From Amorphophallus konjac (Eukaryota > Streptophyta > Magnoliopsida > Alismatales > Araceae): a stretch of DNA of 64,000 nucleotides. Shown one piece after another: positions 22,167 to 32,939 of this stretch. The first letter of the stretch is position 1. Every line of letters starts with the position of its first letter. Made by a program: the position numbers and the translations under genes. The stretch is taken from NCBI GenBank assembly GCA_022559845.1, contig CM040124.1, forward strand, positions 66,735,491 through 66,799,490. The letters run 5' to 3'. The notes beneath the pieces are model-generated. The model had not been told where the DNA came from. It saw only the letters and a program-made list of their open reading frames with translations, and searched no databases.

Positions 22167-22666
22167 GGACCCTTGAGTTCATGGCTTGAAGAAGGAGATT
22201 TTTGAAGATTGCGTCGAAGTACTGCTGCATTCTGGAGCCACTTCCAACCAAGGAGAAGCTGCTTCCACGCCCACCAAGCTTCTAGTTCAGGGAGTACAAA
22301 GATCTTTGTTCTAGTTTGCGTTCTTTGGTCTTTGATTTTGTTTATCATTCCCTTGCATCCATAGCATCTTTTCCTCTTCTTTTCTCCACGTTCTCTGCAT
22401 TCAATCATCTTTTCAAAACATCCTCCTATCTTTTTCCACGCCCCACAGGGGTTAAAAAACCCAAACCTCCCAGGTATTCACCCTTCTTTTATGCATATTA
22501 CCTTAATTGGGTTATAGTTACTACACTTGTCCCAAGGGCTAATTGGGTTATTTTTCTTGTTGTCTACACTCTCTCGCAGGTTTATATGACTTCTTGCACG
22601 AGGCCCAACCTTTCTGGTCGGCCAGGAGGGGTGGAGATTAAGTTCCAAACTACTATTCTAGGTGCC

Positions 22667-22725
22667 CTAGCGGTCATTTGGAAGACCATTTTCTGCTGGA
22701 TCGCGGTCGTCTAAAAGACCGTTTC
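22667..22725. repeat. GCGGTC/GACCGT hairpin pair in element F
   Basis: 22667-22692 (GCGGTC...GACCAT) and 22701-22725 (GCGGTC...GACCGT), starts 34 bp apart. Confidence 0.75.
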
Positions 22726-23134
22726 TCATTCGCTACACCCGATTTTCTCTCTCCCACGGGCGGGTGACATCAACCGGCTCTTTCCAAGGTATTATTGTGG
22801 TTTTACTGCTTTAATTACTTTGGTGGCGATCACACATCCTTAGTTGGGTATTGGTTCATCTTTGTCATCATCCTTGCTTGATTTCTTTTACTTTATTTGC
22901 TCCACACCTACGGTGTGTGTTTTTACTTTATTCCTTTGCTCTACGCCCCGACGTGTGTTTTTATTTTTCTTCCTTTATAAGCATTGATGACATGCCCATA
23001 CTCTTGATTTTGTGATTGTTTGAGTTAGGTCATTACTTGCTCACACACTTTCACATATTTCTCTCTCATATTTACATCATTCACATTCACCTTCATCACA
23101 TCACACACAAAAAACTATCAACACCCCCATTTTT

Positions 23135-23150
23135 TGACGATCACGGTGGG
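23135..23150 (+). other. Primer-binding region of element F
   Basis: TGACGATCACGGTGGG follows the LTR end by 11 bp. Tat-lineage elements have a similar TGGCG...GTGGG sequence here. The second base differs from the common TGG, probably decay. Confidence 0.6.
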
Positions 23151-23271
23151 ACTTCTAGTGCCAATCGTGCTGAGTTCTTGTTTCACTGGCTGTCTTTAGT
23201 TTATCTCAGTAGCCTTTGTGTTTTCCTCAGTTTTCCCATTTTATTTCTTGTTGTTTCTGCGTCCTGGTTCC

Positions 23272-23362
23272 TTGGCGGTCTTCTATCTGGCCGTTTTCGG
23301 CTTAAAAGCGGTCTAGCGATAGACCGTCTTATCTCATAGCGGTCTCCTGGATGACCATTTCT
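23272..23362. repeat. GCGGTC/GACCGT hairpin triplet in element F 5' UTR
   Basis: About 23274-23295, 23306-23327 (arms GCGGTCT/AGACCGT) and 23337-23362, spaced 31-32 bp. They lie downstream of the LTR, in transcribed leader sequence. Confidence 0.78.
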
Positions 23363-24063
23363 CCCGTATAGGTACGTACACCGAGGTTGCTTATATTTCT
23401 ATAATTTGTGACTGTGATTTTCATTCTTGGGTGCTATCTGGTCTCCTCCTTTGTTGTTATTCATTTATACATCATTGTTTGCATATTGATTCTCAGTTTT
23501 AGACTAGAAATTGCATGCACTCCGGTGCACATAGGGTCATTCATATTTCATATTATAGTTGCATTTCCTACCTTGGTGTGTGAACCTCTCGTCTCCATAT
23601 TCCTTGGGGCCGACTAGGTGACCACATCTGGGACCTCCATAAGTCCCTGCGAGCCGTGGATTCCCACACAGATGCCGGGCCAGTTGTACCTTTACCACAC
23701 CGTGTCTAGGTTGCATAAGTGAGGGAGAGTTCACACCTAGAGTTAACCAAGTCCCAAACATCTTTCTTATTAGGAACCTTGTTGGAGAGAATATTTAAAT
23801 TCAAATCATTAAGGTTCTAAAGGAGGAAACATATAAAAATTGGTGCATCATTATAACTTGGTTGACTTTGAGTGCCTCTCATCCCTTTCTTTGTCTTCAT
23901 AAATTTGGAGTCATTATTTTAGTGTCTCATTTGTGTTTGTTTGTGTTGTTTATTTTGTGTCTATGTATTCAATTGCATGTGGAGTTGCTTTCGGTCCTTA
24001 GAATCATCTTCTAGGAGCAATTCCTTCTTCACCTCTTATTCCAATCCTCTCTTTGAATCCGCC

Positions 24064-25990
24064 ATGTCTTCTTATGATCTTCCCCGTTCTCATGAGGAAT
24101 CCCTTCCTCAAGGCCTCTTGGAGGACCCACCTAGGGTCACCCAATTTCAATAAGGAGAAGGGATCGTCCCTCCTCCATCTGCTATCTCCATGGAGGGCGC
24201 CCAACCCTCCCTTCCTTCCAACAATCCTACCAGCCAGATCTTGCAGATGATGGCCCAATTAGATCTGACCCAACTTCAGGCCTTCTATCAGACCTTGCAG
24301 GGGTCCAATGCCCCATCTCCCATGATTGCACAAGGTTTGTCCAATATCTCTGTCTCTGGACCCGGAGTCTCACCCATTCCAATTGATCTTACCCCGGTCT
24401 AGCCCAGGACCCTTCAATTCTCCAATCTAGAAGCGGGCCAATCCTCTGGCTCGGCCCATCAAATTCTTGATAAAGGGAAGACCATTCTTCCCTCATTTAC
24501 CCAGGCCGAATCTTATGGGTCCATCCCTTCAGTGCCTCAGGTTCTTATCGGCCCATCCGACTTTTCTCACCCTCAGCAAGGGGCGGCCCAAGTCCATGCC
24601 AATCTGGGTCATCCTTCGGCCCAATATCCTTCTTATGGGCCTCCCGCTCCTTCGGTCTACTCTTCGGCTCCTCGCTTTGAGCCCACTCCTCTTGCTTTGC
24701 CTGCACCATCTCTGGAACAAGAGCTCCTTGATAAATGGGTCGTTATGCAACAACAACTTGATTTTCTTCAAAAGCGAGTTGGCCCTCAATCTTTGGAGGA
24801 TGTTCCGATTCCTAGCTTCCACAACATCCGGTTCCCTCCCCAGTCCGAGCTCCCCACATAACGCAAATACGACGGGAATAGAAATCCCTTCATTCATGTG
24901 AGGGACTTTATGTATGAATCGGCGTAGTTCCAATATGATGATCACCTTATGGCGTATTTGTTTTTCCAGTCATTAGATGGAGTGGCTTTGGAGTGGTTCT
25001 ATGCCTTACCACTCGAGGATGCCGAAAGCTTTAAAGTGGTGAAAGAAAAATTCATTCAAACGTTTCAAGACCGGGTTGGCCCGGAGTATTCTTTTAAGGA
25101 CCTAGTGGCCGAAAAAATGAAAGTGGATGAAGATTTTGCCACCTATGCTGACAGGTGGAGACAAGATGGCCGCCCGCGTGCCGGGTCACATTCCGGAGGA
25201 AGAGAAAGTCAAGTTGCTCATATCAAATGTTACCCCTACTTTCCGCAACATCCTAGCCATGAATGACATATCAAACATGCACCAACTGCATAGCCGTGCG
25301 AGATTCATAGAAACATAATTCAAGGACTCCCCCATCCACTCTCTTTTTGAAGCCCAAAAGCCCAAATATCACAAGAAGCCTCAGGGGCATGTCACCGAGG
25401 GAGTCCAAACAAATGAGCAGGTGCATGCCGTTGCATTCCCTTTCCAATCCGTGCCATTCCGCTTTCCACAAAACCCCCGCAATCCCCAATTCTCCACCCC
25501 ACAGAATACCCAACCCACTTTCTATACTCCACAAAACTCTCAAAACACATTCCTCGCTCCACAACAACCTCCACAACCTCCGCAATATCATAATATTCCT
25601 CCACCCAACGGCTACACTAACAACAAGCGCCCGGCTCCGAAGAGGGCCCAATACCCTCCTTTTCCCGAGTCCCTCACGGACATTTTCTCGGCTCTCATGT
25701 CTATTAATGCTATTCAACTTCCTCCGGAACGGCCTAATTGGAACCTGGCCGTCGATCAAACAAAATATTGCATGTTTCATAGGTAGCCTGGTCATACTAT
25801 TGAGGGCTGTTTTCAATTCAGAGATTTAGTATATGACCTTCATGAAGGGCAGCGTATAGATTGGGCCGAGATGCACAAGGCCATTATGGAGATAAAAGAG
25901 AAAAGAAGGCAGCCGTCGAGGTAGCAAGTGCAACAGCAACAAGCACCGCCGCCACAGCAGCAGCCGCAGTAACAATAACAGCCTGTTCAA
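24064..25990 (+). pseudogene. Gag of element F, broken by nonsense codons and a frameshift
   Basis: ATG at 24064 (MSSYDLPRS) is the likely start. Stops at 24151-24153, about 24400 and 24859-24861 interrupt a Pro/Gln/Ser-rich N-terminal region. The conserved Tat gag core is at 24946-25315 (LFFQSLDGVALEWFYALP, FQDRVGPEYSFKDLVAEKM), with a frameshift near 25160 after ATYADRWR. A zinc-knuckle-like CMFHR/PGHTIEGC follows at about 25769-25810, broken by TAG at 25784-25786. A Gln/Pro run ends the region. The product would form the particle core. Confidence 0.8.
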
Positions 25991-25993
25991 GAC

Positions 25994-27773
25994 TTGGGGA
26001 TCCATCAAAACCCCATGCCAAATCATCCTCTCGCTCCACAGCCGCAACCCCCGGCATCGGCCCAAGTTAATCTCGTCCAACCCCCGACTCCCGACGCCGG
26101 GTGGTCTTATGACGATGACACATCAGTCCAGCGGCTCATGGCCCTCCACCATAACCACCATGGCCTTTCTCCCTCCGTCATTCTCCCACTTAACCATCAA
26201 ACCCCACCTTCCTTTGCGTCCACTAAACCCCTCATCCTACCATCTGCCTCCCCCGCTAACCCATCTCTCTCTACTCCACCACCAACACCTACATTCGCCA
26301 CCACCACACCTTTAACCAATCATTCTCCCATCATCATCCTTCCATCTACCCCTACCTCGTCACCGATACCCGCACCAATCATCACCCCGCCTTCATCAAA
26401 CCCTTCGCCCATCATCTCACTTTCCCCCACTCCGCTCATCCACTCCAATGGGCCCCTTAAGCTGCTTGTTTTGAGCCCATCTGATGCCGTGCTGGCCCAC
26501 AACCTTGCCCTGCGGATCGGGCGTTTGTTCCACAGGAATTATCCTTCCACCGGTGCACCCGCACCCAATCCCCAGTCTTCCCAACAGGTTGTTGATCAAG
26601 AGGAGACAGACCCGCCGTCGGGGACACAATATGATCTATTACATCACCTGGACAGAGTACCTGCCAAGATCTTCGTGCTGGAGTTGATAAAGAGATCCAC
26701 CCTTCAACAAGATGCACTCAGAAATTTTCTACAAATGGTGATCGTTAATGAAGACATGGCAGTAGATAGCCCGCCGATGGCTCTGGCTACAATCTCAAAG
26801 GGGTCGGCAATCACTTTTTCTGAAATAGAACGGGCACCACCGGAAGCCCGACAAATGCCGCTATGCATTTCTATAACTTTGAACAAAGTCAGCATAGATG
26901 CAGCACTGGTGGATACTGGGGCATCTATTACTGTCTGCCCTCTCAGCACCTTGAGAGCCTGCAATTTATCAGAAGATCTGTTAAGATCGACCCCTACAAC
27001 TATAGCAGCATATGACAACTCCCAAAGGGCATGTCATGGGGTGGTCACTATTCAGGCTGAGCTTGGGCCTCTCACCATGCCGATTTAATTTTATGTTCTG
27101 GACATCGACCCGATGTTCAAGGCTATCTTGGGTCGTCCGTGGATCGACAACCTCAACGCCGTACCATCTACTGCCCACCAATGTCTCAAATTCCCTTTCC
27201 AAGGGAGGGTGGTTCAGGTGAAGAGCATGTCCACGGTCCAGTCTGTCAAGGCTATTTCCGACAAGATCTTACCAACACTATGGCCTAGCAATTGGCTTAT
27301 TATTTCAGTGCTAGATTTGAACGTTCCATGCGCATATGCACCACGCAAGCCCGTCTCTACAACAGTGAATATTAAAGTGAAGCCTTAGATTAGAGATTCC
27401 ACGGGATGGGACATTATATTGAAATTGGGCAATCAGTCGGGGAGAGGCCTCGGTGCACAGCTATAAGGGCGGACCAAGCCAGTCCCCAAAGGAAGAAAGA
27501 TGAATAGGAGGGGCCTTGGCTATCGAGAGTCTTCATTTTCAATTCTGGGCAATTCCAGACCCTTGACCTGGGACTACCGCCAACATTTTATCAAATGTCC
27601 TCTCCAGCCTGGCTCGTTAAAAGCACAGCCGAGTCAGCCTAAGAAAGAAGAAGATGCAGCTCATATATTTGCCGGTCCACCATTGTTGACCAAAGGGCTT
27701 GTTGATGATATGATTGACTTCAGTCAGTCATTTGAAAGATTATTCCATCAAAAAGAAAGTCAGGAGGTACGGC
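25994..27773 (+). pseudogene. Proline-rich linker, aspartic protease and G-patch-like segment of element F
   Basis: The first 160 or so codons are Pro/Ser/Thr-rich low complexity. The protease follows, with VDTGASITVCPLSTL starting near 26909 (catalytic Asp codon 26912-26914), then ILGRPWIDNLNAVPSTAHQC about 27125-27185, the usual C-terminal protease block of Tat elements. Nonsense codons lie at 27086-27088 and 27386-27388. A Gly-rich NQSGRGLGAQL...RGLGY segment (about 27430-27525) resembles the G-patch found after protease in some Tat elements. The frame is open to the G insertion site. Confidence 0.75.
27769..27773. other. Left target-site duplication of element G (ACGGC)
   Basis: ACGGC precedes the LTR start and is repeated exactly after the other LTR at 59137-59141. 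Removing G and one copy rejoins the element F reading frame (EVR then LVCYQPKKPAYRP). Confidence 0.92.
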
Positions 27774-28457
27774 TGTTGGCGGTGAGATGTGAACTCATCT
27801 TTTTTTTGTTTGTTTATTATTATATTCAAACTAGACTGTTCGCTTTGTTATTCGCGTAGGGCGTGCCAATCACTAGGTGACGAGTTTATTATGCGCTCAA
27901 TCTGACCCGAGTCGGGCGAGAGTGAAGTTCGTGTCGGGACCGAAAGTCTGCCATACCATAAAGGCTATGGCGTTAATTACATCCTTCGATAAGAAGGAAA
28001 ACCTCTGATTAGTTGCCGAGATAACGAGCTGTTCGAGGCTGAAATAGAATACAGGAAAATGCATATGATGATGAAGTTTTTGAGGCCGCATGAAATGATT
28101 CATTGATCATTTTCTCAATCATGCAGAGCAGGCATGGTTCATTAAGTTTGAGCCTTCGGTACGAGGCGGAGGACGTAGGTTCGAAGACCACCATCTCGCA
28201 TGGTCAAAACTTCTGGTCAGGCGTGACCCGACCTTCCATCGATGCCATTTGATATACTGAGGTCTTATTCAGGCAAGCATGCGCTAACAAAGCACATAAG
28301 AATGCATATATATATCTAATGCATGAGCTAGCAAGTGCATGATGACAAATGATTTCAAATTGAAAAGCTTCTTTTTATTTGATTTATGGTTGATTACATT
28401 GACCGACACAAGCCATGGAAGGTGAGGGTTGACTCGAGAAAGAGAGAGGAGTTAAAA

Positions 28458-28740
28458 CGGCACGACAAGCGCACTTTTATTCAAAACCGGCGCGATGTAG
28501 CGTAGGTATATGGGTTAATCGACGCGGGGTCGCATAGGAATTTGGGTAAAATGGCGCGGTGGGGGGAGAATGCCTTAACCGGCGTGCCCCGCCCAGGGCG
28601 CACCGGGTGTCAGCCAAGTAAAAATCAGAAAACTTGAGTGTGAAGTTATTCCGCCGCGGGGGGGGGGGGGGGGGGGGGGGGTACCACGCCGTATTAGGAC
28701 GCGCCGGATTAGGACCACGCCGGGTTAGTTGAATTTTGAT
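28458..28740. repeat. Spaced CGGCGCG motif array (left LTR of G)
   Basis: CGGCACG 28458, CGGCGCG 28488, CGACGCG 28520, TGGCGCG 28552 and CGGCGTG 28580: steps 30, 32, 32 and 28 bp, most preceded by TTAA or AAAA. Further GCGCC/CGCCG motifs run to 28740. The right LTR has the same layout at 56066, 56097, 56129, 56161 and 56186. Confidence 0.75.
28658..28681. repeat. 24-base G homopolymer
   Basis: The same position in the other LTR (56279-56285) has only 7 G. It is either a post-insertion expansion or an assembly/basecalling effect. Confidence 0.85.
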
Positions 28741-31127
28741 TATTTTTAGATGTTTTTCAGTTTATTTAACCCATGAGCAAATGTTGAATTGTTTGATGGA
28801 TGAATTGAGGTCCAGGATGCCCTTGAAGCAGGGTTGAGACTCGTGCGAGGTTCATACTCGAGCACGAAAGTTTAATGGTTTGAAATCATATCTTATTAAG
28901 CCCAAACTGTGAGGGAAAATAGTCAATAAGTTCTAGAGAAATTTTGGCAGCACCTCCCCCGGTCCAGAGGATTGCGGGGGGAAAGCGGAGGCATACCCAC
29001 GGATGGGGTAAACTCCTTAATGTCGGGTGGCAAAACGGTGGCCGGCAGACCCAAACGGATAGGAAACCCCGAGGACTAGCCTACTAGGGGGCACCATCAT
29101 TCCGTGGGTTGAACACAATCATATAAGGTGACTAATGAGGGAGGTGAGGACCCCGAGGGCTAGCCTACGAGGGGCACATGACCCATAGTCAACTCATAAT
29201 CTGGAAAAGGGACGACTAATAGGGAAGGAAACCCCGAGGGCTAGCCTACGAGGGGCACACATCCCATGGTCACCACAATGTCCCTAAGGACAGTGGATTT
29301 AATATCGGGCTAAACCCTGTCAATGTTCACCTTATGGCCCATAGGGATACTCATCACTCATAGATGGAACCCTTTGACCAAATGGCGGTTCTGAGGTATC
29401 AATGGGGTATGTCCCCCTCCCTGGAGTGTTAAAGCTAAAGTTATCAGAAATAATAAAGATCGGCGATTCTAAATCATATGCAGAATAGGAAGGATACAAT
29501 AGCATATCACAATGGTCAATGAGTTGGCGAATCGGCGCTCACAAGGTTAGCATGTTAATGCTCACGGGGCTAAGGGGTTAGCACTCACGGAGGTAGATAG
29601 TTAGTATGCGGATTAAGGGGGGTTAGTAGTCCAACATTCACAAAGGACTAATGGGTTAGCCTGTGAACGAAAATGATCAGATGCAGAGAACAACCATTCG
29701 AACCATTTGCATATAATGGGTAAGCAGGTTATAGAGGTGACCCCGTTCCCTCTGGGATATGGAGAAGCATAGAGGGGTGTTGGGAGGGATGCCTCGGAAT
29801 CGGAGTGGATAGAGATGCACACACGAATGTGTCTCTAACCACAGAATCCATGACGCGTACACATCAAACCTAGCGTAGCCATTGCATTAGAAGGGGAGAG
29901 CCCCGGGGTGGGGATATCGTTTCTGTAGCCCATATTGATTTCAGGGCATGGTTGGTATCACGGAACGAAACACGATGCCCATACATAAGGCAGTTGAATC
30001 ATGTGAATCGAGAGAGGAATGGGGAAGCATACAATGTAAGATATCATTCAGATCATCAACATATCATTCATCCCACTAACGGGAGGCAAAAGACATAATA
30101 CATTATAAGCATTCGGCGCGCCAGCGTTGTCGCTCGACAGCCATTTCATTGATTGCAGAGGGGAGATCACAGAGGAAGGAGGGGTGAAGAGATGGTGGGT
30201 GGGGGGGGGGAGATGGGCTCATATCATCGCCCCTCTCCCCCTCACTTACACTATATCAAAAGGGGAAAATGAGAAGGTGAATCATCAGGAGGATCAACGG
30301 AACCCACCTAACTTCTTCTCCAAAATAGAGTATCGGATTCCGGTGACTCTTCTCCAGCTCCGAAGCTATTTAGGGAACCAGACAGAGGAGGATGGTAGCG
30401 GGATCACTCTCAAGAAAAACCCTACTTCTCCCCCAAGCTTTTTCTCTCTCTCGAATGATTGGTTTCTCTTAATTGGATCCTTCTCTGCCGTTCTTTTTTC
30501 GGATTCTGCCGGCCTCTCTTACTTGGTCAAACCAAGTGTATATATAGAAGGCCGGCTTATTACGGCGTGAAGAAAGCGCGCCGGAGAAGCTTCCTTGACC
30601 ATTTTGTGCGCCGGGTAAGAGGGTGCCGGGAATAGGGGGCGCACCGGTGAACGGGCGCGCCGGATAAGCCCCGCTTACTTAACACAGGTTAGACGGTGGG
30701 TCCCGAACCGGTTTCAGAAGTCACTGTGACGATTCATCTCGCAGTGGTCTTGCAAAACCTTGGTGAGAAGTCCTGACGAAGCTCTCGGGTCGACGTACAA
30801 CCTTCTTCAGAACCTCGTATATCTTCAGCTTGAACAGGTGAGTTTTCCGCTGACACGGCCCTCGACACTGTGGTTCGTGCCGCTGGCTCGGCCTGACTTG
30901 TGCCCAAAGCTCTTTTAAGGGGTGGAATGCCACCTAGGATGCTTTCACCATGGCTGGGCGATCATTTGGTCACTAACGGACCCAATATGCTGAGAAGCCG
31001 TACCCATGCTGGGTAATCGGGATCTTCTACCGACAGAACCTTCGGTCCCTTGTTCTTACGGACCAAGGGCGCTCTTTCACCTCAGGATGATCTTTCATTC
31101 AGGTGGCGGGCCACCAGCTATACCCAT

Positions 31128-31388
31128 GTCCTTAGTCAGACAACGGATGCATTCTCGTCCTTGGTCGGATGACGGATACATTCTCGTCCTTGGTCGGACG
31201 ACGGATACATTCTCATCCTTGGTCAGACGATGGATACATTATCGTCCTTGGTCGGACGACAGGTACATCCTTGTCCTTGGTCAGACGATGGATGCATTCT
31301 CATCCTCGGTCGGATGATGGGTACATCCTTGTCCTTGGTCTAACGACGGATGCATTCTTGTCCTTGATCGGACGACGGATATTGTCTA
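31128..31388. repeat. 29-bp tandem repeat, 9 units (left LTR of G)
   Basis: Units start at 31128, 31157, 31186, 31215, 31244, 31273, 31302, 31331 and 31360. Each contains GTCCTTGGTCGGACGACGGA or a variant, itself an inverted repeat (CGTCC/GGACG arms in some units). Frames of 81-103 codons across it are by-products. Confidence 0.92.
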
Positions 31389-31627
31389 CGCGCTACGACT
31401 CAGTCGATACCGGTTCATTGTGCAGGCTTGATGGTGCTGTCAGTTGGTTCTAAATTCATCTCGATTCTCCTGAGATGAAGTCCCCGGTGCTCATACTGGG
31501 TGACCTGAGTCTCTGGCAGCTTGAGAAGGCTTCAATGTATTGATCTTCTTCGGCTTCTCTGCTTTAGTGGGCCGCATCATTTGTCTTTGAGGCTTGATCA
31601 CCATTGAATATATTTTAAGTGCCAACA

Positions 31628-31641
31628 AATGCCCCCCAGCC
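31628..31641 (-). other. Polypurine tract of element G
   Basis: The minus strand reads GGCTGGGGGGCATT directly before the 3' LTR start, consistent with the minus orientation. Confidence 0.82.
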
Positions 31642-31760
31642 GTGGATGTTACGAGCAAGACACGAGCGAAGTAGGATCAGCGGACGAGCTCCATCTGGGT
31701 AGGTTTCTGTCTGGACGATAGAAGTTTGGAATGGCCCTTTAAACCGGTGCAGTGGCTAAA

Positions 31761-32573
31761 ATGGCACGATCATAGGATGTTAATACGGCGCGCCCTTATG
31801 CGGCGCGCCATTTGGATGGGGGGGAGGTTGCTGTTATCGAGGCTTCCTCCACTATGATAATTGTAGGAGTCGACTCCACTACCGGCGCCTTACAAGCTTT
31901 GCTGTCATCATCTTCTGAAACGAGTGACGACATCTGGGCTGCTGTTGACAGTAGAGTCGATTTTCAGTTTCCCGATACGTCACCACTTGGCCTGCAGTCG
32001 TTGAATGACCTGGTGTGGCAGTTCTTGGGAACTCTGTAGCAGACTATAACAGCCAGTCCGAATTTGGCCTATGTGCAGCTAAGGGGCCTGGTAGAACACC
32101 TTTCCCGTTCGCTACTAGCTTTCGGCTGCCCCATGGACGATTGGATGCCACGGGTGATCTTACTGTTAAAATATGTGAATAGAAGGGAATTCTTTGGCCG
32201 AGATGCAGCTTACTAGCTGACGGCCCTGAAGCTTGAGCGAACAGAATGTCGGGCCGCTTTCTCATCTTTGAGGGAGATAGCACAGTCAATGTGAAATATG
32301 GCCGACATCTCTTTATAGCGTCGGACTTCTTTAGCTGCTAGGATAGCTGAACTTCGTGCTGAACTTTCCAGGGCTGAGGCTGAGCTACAAGAAGCCGAAC
32401 AGCAAGAAGTGCAGAGTGTAGAGGAAGCGGCATTGGCTGAAGGGTGGGCCGCCTCACTTGAAGAAAAGCTAGTGCAGTTGGGAACTACCGCGTCTCGCCT
32501 ACAGGAACTAACCCGTTATCCCACCCTGGGGCTCTTGGAGCTTGAAGACATCTTCCGACGTCCGCTGCAGTAA
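31761..32573 (+). pseudogene. Antisense ORF of element G (decayed, coiled-coil C-terminus)
   Basis: One plus-strand frame, opposite to gag-pol, can be followed for 270 codons without a frameshift. It runs from ATG 31761 to TAA 32571-32573, broken by five nonsense codons: TAG 31773, TAG 32037, TAG 32214, TGA 32292 and TAG 32316. The C-terminal 75 codons are Glu/Ala/Leu-rich (ELRAELSRAEAELQEAEQQE), a probable coiled coil. The middle part (PMDDWMPRVILLLKYVNRREFF) also looks like protein. Antisense ORFs at this position are known in Grande- and Retand-type elements; their function is unsettled. Two GGCGCGCC palindromes (31787-31794, 31802-31809) lie at its 5' end. Confidence 0.7.
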
Positions 32574-32939
32574 CTCCTTTTTTGTTTTCTTCTTCTTTTT
32601 GGGTGAACCTTTATGTATCCCGGGGGATGCCCTGAGTAATCATGTAGTTTGTCACCTCATGAAAATGAAAGGTTTTCATTTGCCGTTTAAGTCACGACTT
32701 CATTTCCCTTCTTTCTTTCTTCTTAGCCAATTGTCTCAGCCTGGATATGTGAGTTACTAGGGCAGGAGAGCGCTCACGCCTTCAGTGAAGGGGTGAGGGG
32801 TTCGCTCCACAACAGCGTAACCATTCCCAGGGCTAGATTTTGGCTAACACAGGCGGAATGCTCAAGGGTGAAAGCAAAGTGGCCACTTGGATCAAAGGGT
32901 AAGGTCAGAAGGCCCATTGGTAGGCTTCGCCGATGGTGA

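Larger units (their letters stand above)
21515..23123 (+). repeat. 5' LTR of element F
   Basis: Starts TGTTGACACCC and ends CTATCAACA, a TGTTGA/TCAACA terminal inverted repeat; 1609 bp. It holds a TATA box at 22159 and GCGGTC/GACCGC hairpins in U3 and U5. Frames at 22316-22714 and 23016-23339 look like chance openings. Confidence 0.82.
21515..27773 (+). mobile_element. Element F: Tat/Ogre-like Ty3/gypsy element, left part
   Basis: A 1.6 kb 5' LTR, a Tat-type primer region, a gag, a proline-rich linker, an aspartic protease and a G-patch-like segment in order on the plus strand. At 27773 the giant element G interrupts it. The reading frame resumes at 59142 and runs to 59258, where element I interrupts it again. 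RT and integrase must lie beyond the right edge. Confidence 0.82.
27774..31627 (-). repeat. 3' LTR of element G (3854 bp)
   Basis: Plus strand starts TGTTGGCGG and ends GTGCCAACA, a TGTTGGC/GCCAACA terminal repeat. It aligns along its length with 55383-59136. Minus-strand TATA candidate CTATATATAC lies at 30538-30547. It contains CGGCGCG sites about 31 bp apart (28458-28586), a 24-base G run and nine 29-bp tandem units. Confidence 0.92.

Noticed and set aside
24466..24945. 138-144 codon frames overlapping the gag of F on both strands
   Set aside because: Overlap the real but broken gag frame, which shows conserved Tat gag blocks further on.
31006..31453. 81-103 codon frames with repeated SSLVRR/HPWSDD peptides
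   Set aside because: Translation of the 29-bp tandem repeat in the LTR of G.
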